Positions 60,102 through 64,000 of a DNA stretch of 64,000 bases are shown piece by piece. Within the stretch, counting starts at the first letter, position 1, and each line of letters begins with the position of its first letter. The notes under the pieces were generated by a model, which saw only the letters and a program-made list of their open reading frames with translations, was not told where the DNA came from and made no database searches. The stretch is from positions 744,001-808,000 of the forward strand of contig NZ_AP022575.1 in the NCBI RefSeq assembly GCF_010730055.1, written 5' to 3'. The stretch comes from Mycobacterium shinjukuense. GTDB lineage: Bacteria; Actinomycetota; Actinomycetes; Mycobacteriales; Mycobacteriaceae. Made by a program: the position numbers and the translations under genes.

Positions 60102-63100
60102 ATGGAAACACGTGTCACTCCCATTGCGGTCATCGGGATGGCATGTCGACTTCCCGGGGGAATCGACTCGCCCGACATGCTGTGGGAGTCCTTGGTGCGC
60201 GGGGACGACCTGATCACCGAGATTCCGCCTGACCGCTGGGACGCCGACGACTATTACGACCCTGAGCCGGGGGTTCCCGGTCGGACGGTGTCGCGGTGGG
60301 GCGGGTTTCTCGACGACGTCGCCGGCTTCGATGCCGAGTTCTTCGGGATCAGCGAGCGGGAGGCGATCTCGATCGATCCGCAGCACCGATTGTTGCTGGA
60401 AACCGCGTGGGAGGCGGTCGAGCATGCCGGACTGGATCCGGCGTCGCTGGCCGGGTCCGCGACGGCCGTGTTCACCGGGCTGACGCACGAGGACTACCTG
60501 GTGCTCACCAAGGGTGCCGGCGGTTTGGCCAGCCCGTATGTGGTTACCGGCCTGAACAACAGCGTGGCCTCCGGGCGGATCGCCCACGCGTTGGGCCTGC
60601 ACGGCCCCGCGATGACGTTCGATACGGCGTGTTCTTCGGGCCTGATGGCGGTGCACCTGGCCTGCCGTAGCCTGGGCCAGGGCGAGAGCGATCTCGCGTT
60701 GGCCGGCGGCTGCGCGGTGCTGCTGGAGCCGGACGGAAGTGTGGCGTCGTCCGGGCAGGGCATGCTTTCGCCGACCGGTCGCTGCCATGCCTTCGATGTC
60801 GGGGCGGATGGTTTCGTGCGCTCCGAGGGCTGTGCCGTGGTGTTGCTCAAGCGATTGCCCGATGCGCTGCGCGACGGTAACCGGATCCTGGCCGTGGTGC
60901 GCGGTACCGCCGCTAACCAGGACGGTCGCACGGAAACGCTGACGATGCCGTCGGAGGACGCGCAGGTCGCCGTGTATCGCGCGGCGTTGGCGGCGGCGGG
61001 AGTGCAACCCGACACGGTCGGCGCGGTGGAGGCGCACGGCACCGGAACCCCGATCGGTGACCCGATTGAGTACCGCAGCCTGGCGCGGGTGTACGGCGTC
61101 GGCAACCGCTGCGCGCTCGGATCGGCCAAGAGCAACATCGGCCACAACGAATCCGCGGCCGGGGCGGTGGGCCTGATCAAGGCGATTCTGTCGCTGCGGC
61201 ACGGGGTCATACCGCCGCTGCTGCACTTCAACCGGCTGCCCGAGGAACTGGCCGAGATCGAGACGGGACTTTTTGTGCCGCAGGCGGTTACGCCATGGCC
61301 GATCGGTGACGAGCAGGCGCCGAAGCGGGTCGCGGTGTCCTCGTTCGGGATGTCGGGAACAAACGTGCACGCCATCGTCGAACAAGCACCGGAGACCGCC
61401 CACGATGACACCTCGGCGGAGTCCGTGGGCCCGCAGCTATTCGCGTTGTCCGCCACGTCCACCGACGCGTTGCGGCAGACCGCGCGCCGGCTCGCCGAGT
61501 GGGTGGAGGAACGCCCCGACTCCCTGACGCCCGCGGACTTGGCCTACACGCTGGCGCGGCGGCGCGGGCATCGGCCGGTGCGCACCGCGGTGGTGGCCGC
61601 AACGCTGCCGGAACTCGCGCAGGGCCTGCGGGCGGTGGCCGACGGTGACCGCCGGTATGAGCCCGCGGTGGGACACGGCGACCGCGGACCGGTGTGGGTG
61701 TTCTCCGGGCAGGGATCCCAGTGGGCCGGCATGGGCGCTGACCTGCTCGCGCGTGAGCCGGTGTTCGCCACGACCGTCGCAGCGCTGGAGCCGGTGATCG
61801 CCGCGGAATCGGGCTTCTCGGTGACCGAGGCGATGACGGCCCCGCAGACCGTCACCGGGATCGACCGGGTGCAGCCGACCCTGTTCGCCATGCAGGTCGC
61901 GCTGGCCGCCACCATGGAGACGTGCTACGGGGTGCGACCGGGCGCGGTCATCGGACACTCGCTGGGCGAAGTTGCCGCGGCCGTCGTCGCGGGGGCACTG
62001 TCGCTGGAAGACGGGGCGCGCGTCATCTGTCGGCGCTCCCGGTTGATGTCCCGCATTGCCGGCGCCGGCGCCATGGCATCGGTGGAACTGCCTGCCAAAC
62101 AGGTGAATTCGGAGCTCATGGCCCGCGGCATCGACGATGTCGCGATCTCGGTGGTGGCCTCCCCGGCCTCGACGGTGATCGGCGGCGCCGCCGAGACGGT
62201 GCGCGACCTGGTCGCCCGGTGGGAGCAGCGTGACGTGATGGCCCGCGAGGTGGCCGTTGACGTGGCGTCGCACTCGCCGCAAGTCGACTCGATCCTCAAC
62301 GAGTTGGCCGCCGCGCTGGCGGAGCTCAAGCCGACGGCACCCAAGGTTGCGTACTACTCGGCTACCCTGTTCGACCCCCGCGAGCGCCCGACGTGCGACG
62401 GCCGGTACTGGGTGGACAATCTGCGCAACACGGTGCAGTTCGCCGCGGCCGTGCAGGCCGCGTTGGAGGACGGCTACCGGGTGTTCGCCGAGCTGTCACC
62501 GCACCCGCTGCTGACCCACGCCGTCGAGCAGACCGCCCGGAGTCTGGACATGTCGGCGGCCGCTCTGGCCAGCATGCGGCGGGAGCAGCCGCTGCCGCTG
62601 GGGCTGCGCGGCTTGCTTACCGACCTGCACAGCGCGGGCGCCGCCGTGGACTTTTCCGTGCTCTACCCCGCGGGGCGGTTGGTGGATGCGCCGCTGCCGG
62701 CGTGGACGCACCCGCGTTTGCTCATCGACGGCGACGGGCCAGAACGGCAGGCGCAGGGCGCCTGCACCGTCGCCGTTCATCCGCTGCTGGGCGCGCATGT
62801 GCGGCTGCTCGAGGAGCCGGAACGCCACGTCTGGCAGGCCGACGTCGGCACCGCCACGCTGTCCTGGCTGGGCGATCATCAGGTGCACAACGTGGCCGCC
62901 TTTCCCGGGGCCGGCTACTGCGAGATGGCGCTGGCCGCCGCCGAGGTGCTCGGCGAGGCGACCGCACGATCCTGGGAGGTCCGCGACATCGCCTTCGAGC
63001 AGATGCTGCTGCTGGACGACCAGACGCCCATCGATGCGGTGGCCACGGTGGACGCGCCGGGTGCGGTCAGCTTCGTGGTGGAGACCAACCAGGACGGGGA

Positions 63101-64000
63101 AAAAGCCCGGCACGCCACGGCGACGCTGCGCCCCACCGAGGATGACCCCGCGCCACCCGCCTACGACGTCGCTGCCCTGCTGGCGGCGCATCCGTGCAGC
63201 GTGAGCGGGACCGAATTACGGGCATCGTTCGTCGAGCGCGGGGTTGCGCATGGTCCCGCGTTCAGTGGTCTGGCCAGCGCGCGCACCGCCGAGGCGGGCG
63301 GCCCCACCGTGCTGGCCGAGGTCGGGCTGCCCGCGTCGATCCGCTTCCAGCAGGGCGCCTACCGCGTGCACCCGGCGCTGTTGGATGCCTGTTTCCAGTC
63401 CGTCGCCGCCGGCGTGCAGGCCACCGCCGGTGGTGGCCTGCTGCTGCCGTTGGGTGTGCGCCGGCTGCGCGCCTACGGATCCACCCGCAACGTCCACTAC
63501 TGCTACACGCGGGTGACCAAGGCCGACGCGACCGGAGGGGAGGCCGACCTCGACCTGCTGGACGAGCACGGCAACGTCCTGTTGACCGTGGTCGGGCTGC
63601 GCATGGGAACCGGGACCACCGAAACCGGCGAGCGCGATCGGCTGCTCAACGAGCGGCTGCTGACCCTTGCGTGGCAGCAACGAACGCTGCCCGAGGCCGC
63701 GCCCGACGAGGCGAGGTCATGGCTGCTGATCGACACCTCCGACGCCGTGGACATGCTGGCCGCCAGGCTGGCGGACGCGTTGAAATCCCACGGTCCCCAG
63801 GGCACCGAATGCGTCAACCTCCCCTGGTCGCGGGAGGCGGATCCGGCGACCGGCCGGGAACGGCTGACAAGTCACCTGCGCGCCCGCCTGGTCGATGGCG
63901 TGGTGGTGCTGTGTGGGTCCGGGGTCGGCGACCCCGATGAGGCAAGACTGCTGGCCGGTCGTGAGCAGGTGCGGCAGCTGGTCCGGATCACCCGGGAGCT
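60102..64000 (+). CDS. mas: Mycocerosic acid synthase (5' part, runs off the window)
   Basis: Iterative type I synthase that extends fatty acids with methylmalonyl-CoA to multi-methyl-branched mycocerosates that acylate phthiocerol. About 1,300 codons are visible, open to the window end. KS: Cys177 in FDTACSSG, then VEAHGTGTPIGDP and SAKSNIGHNESAAG. AT: Ser620 in GHSLGEVAA with a VASHS motif, the methylmalonyl-type signature, in contrast to HAFH in Pks15/1. DH: His926 in LGDHQVHNVAAFPGAG. The ER, KR and ACP domains lie beyond the window. ATG 60102 gives METRVTPIAVIGMACRLPGG, a clean KS start. Its placement beyond fadD28 matches the M. tuberculosis DIM locus, where papA5, drr and pps genes come next. 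Confidence 0.95.
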   Translation, partial: METRVTPIAVIGMACRLPGGIDSPDMLWESLVRGDDLITEIPPDRWDADDYYDPEPGVPGRTVSRWGGFLDDVAGFDAEFFGISEREAISIDPQHRLLLETAWEAVEHAGLDPASLAGSATAVFTGLTHEDYLVLTKGAGGLASPYVVTGLNNSVASGRIAHALGLHGPAMTFDTACSSGLMAVHLACRSLGQGESDLALAGGCAVLLEPDGSVASSGQGMLSPTGRCHAFDVGADGFVRSEGCAVVLLKRLPDALRDGNRILAVVRGTAANQDGRTETLTMPSEDAQVAVYRAALAAAGVQPDTVGAVEAHGTGTPIGDPIEYRSLARVYGVGNRCALGSAKSNIGHNESAAGAVGLIKAILSLRHGVIPPLLHFNRLPEELAEIETGLFVPQAVTPWPIGDEQAPKRVAVSSFGMSGTNVHAIVEQAPETAHDDTSAESVGPQLFALSATSTDALRQTARRLAEWVEERPDSLTPADLAYTLARRRGHRPVRTAVVAATLPELAQGLRAVADGDRRYEPAVGHGDRGPVWVFSGQGSQWAGMGADLLAREPVFATTVAALEPVIAAESGFSVTEAMTAPQTVTGIDRVQPTLFAMQVALAATMETCYGVRPGAVIGHSLGEVAAAVVAGALSLEDGARVICRRSRLMSRIAGAGAMASVELPAKQVNSELMARGIDDVAISVVASPASTVIGGAAETVRDLVARWEQRDVMAREVAVDVASHSPQVDSILNELAAALAELKPTAPKVAYYSATLFDPRERPTCDGRYWVDNLRNTVQFAAAVQAALEDGYRVFAELSPHPLLTHAVEQTARSLDMSAAALASMRREQPLPLGLRGLLTDLHSAGAAVDFSVLYPAGRLVDAPLPAWTHPRLLIDGDGPERQAQGACTVAVHPLLGAHVRLLEEPERHVWQADVGTATLSWLGDHQVHNVAAFPGAGYCEMALAAAEVLGEATARSWEVRDIAFEQMLLLDDQTPIDAVATVDAPGAVSFVVETNQDGEKARHATATLRPTEDDPAPPAYDVAALLAAHPCSVSGTELRASFVERGVAHGPAFSGLASARTAEAGGPTVLAEVGLPASIRFQQGAYRVHPALLDACFQSVAAGVQATAGGGLLLPLGVRRLRAYGSTRNVHYCYTRVTKADATGGEADLDLLDEHGNVLLTVVGLRMGTGTTETGERDRLLNERLLTLAWQQRTLPEAAPDEARSWLLIDTSDAVDMLAARLADALKSHGPQGTECVNLPWSREADPATGRERLTSHLRARLVDGVVVLCGSGVGDPDEARLLAGREQVRQLVRITRE

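Noticed and set aside
60102..64000. mas considered as a broken gene because it has no stop in the window
   Set aside because: The frame stays open with well-ordered KS, AT and DH motifs to the last base; it is simply truncated by the window edge.

Overview
The window is high-GC actinobacterial DNA with dense, often overlapping genes and many GTG starts. It is clearly from a Mycobacterium. Gene content and order follow the M. tuberculosis Rv2996c-Rv2940c stretch in inverted orientation, and most proteins are recognisable as close orthologues from memory of those families. Because it carries an apparently functional phenolic glycolipid (PGL) and dimycocerosate (DIM/PDIM) locus, the organism is most likely a slow-growing, PGL-producing mycobacterium. 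The species cannot be fixed from the sequence alone.

Layout. 1-0.7 kb: 3' part of a 13E12/DUF222 HNH-family gene. 0.8-10.7 kb: serine and leucine biosynthesis (serA, leuB, leuC, leuD) interleaved with an MFS transporter, a fumarylacetoacetase-family enzyme, gltX, tRNA-Gln(CTG), tRNA-Glu(CTC), an FDOR-like flavin/F420 protein and an IclR-type regulator divergent from leuC. 10.9-20.6 kb: hupB, then the leftward cluster fbiD/cofC-ppk1-mutT1, then gpsA, ddl, a DUF3515 protein, thiL, ung and rpmB. 20.9-34 kb: a FakA-like DhaL protein, recG, a secreted HNH protein, an aldo-keto reductase with a decayed second copy beside it, lipN, a DsbA-like/VKOR pair, pyruvate carboxylase, rsmD and coaD. 34.3-36.9 kb: a very small secreted protein, purU and a copper-regulon-type permease with an upstream RicR/CsoR-like palindrome.

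37.3-64 kb is the PGL/DIM locus. It holds a rhamnosyltransferase (Rv2962c-like), a SAM methyltransferase of a different family from Rv2959c, the trans-acting enoyl reductase (Rv2953), the phthiotriol O-methyltransferase (Rv2952), the phthiodiolone ketoreductase (Rv2951c), fadD29, chorismate pyruvate-lyase (Rv2949c), fadD22, an unbroken pks15/1, lppX, mmpL7, fadD28 and the first ~1,300 codons of mas, which runs off the window. Together they supply p-hydroxybenzoate, load and elongate it, activate the product for PpsA, finish the phthiocerol chain, make mycocerosates, add and methylate one sugar, and export the lipid. The fucosylation and fucose-methylation genes that lie between Rv2953 and Rv2959c in M. 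tuberculosis are absent here, so a short (possibly one-sugar) PGL is predicted.

Points worth a second look are purU, which has an intact ACT domain but no ATG/GTG/TTG start; the sugar-methyltransferase swap in the PGL locus; the RicR-like operator; the aldo-keto reductase pseudogene; the 61-codon secreted microprotein; and several short tandem or dispersed repeats. I found no CRISPR array, insertion sequence, phage or entirely unknown multigene system.
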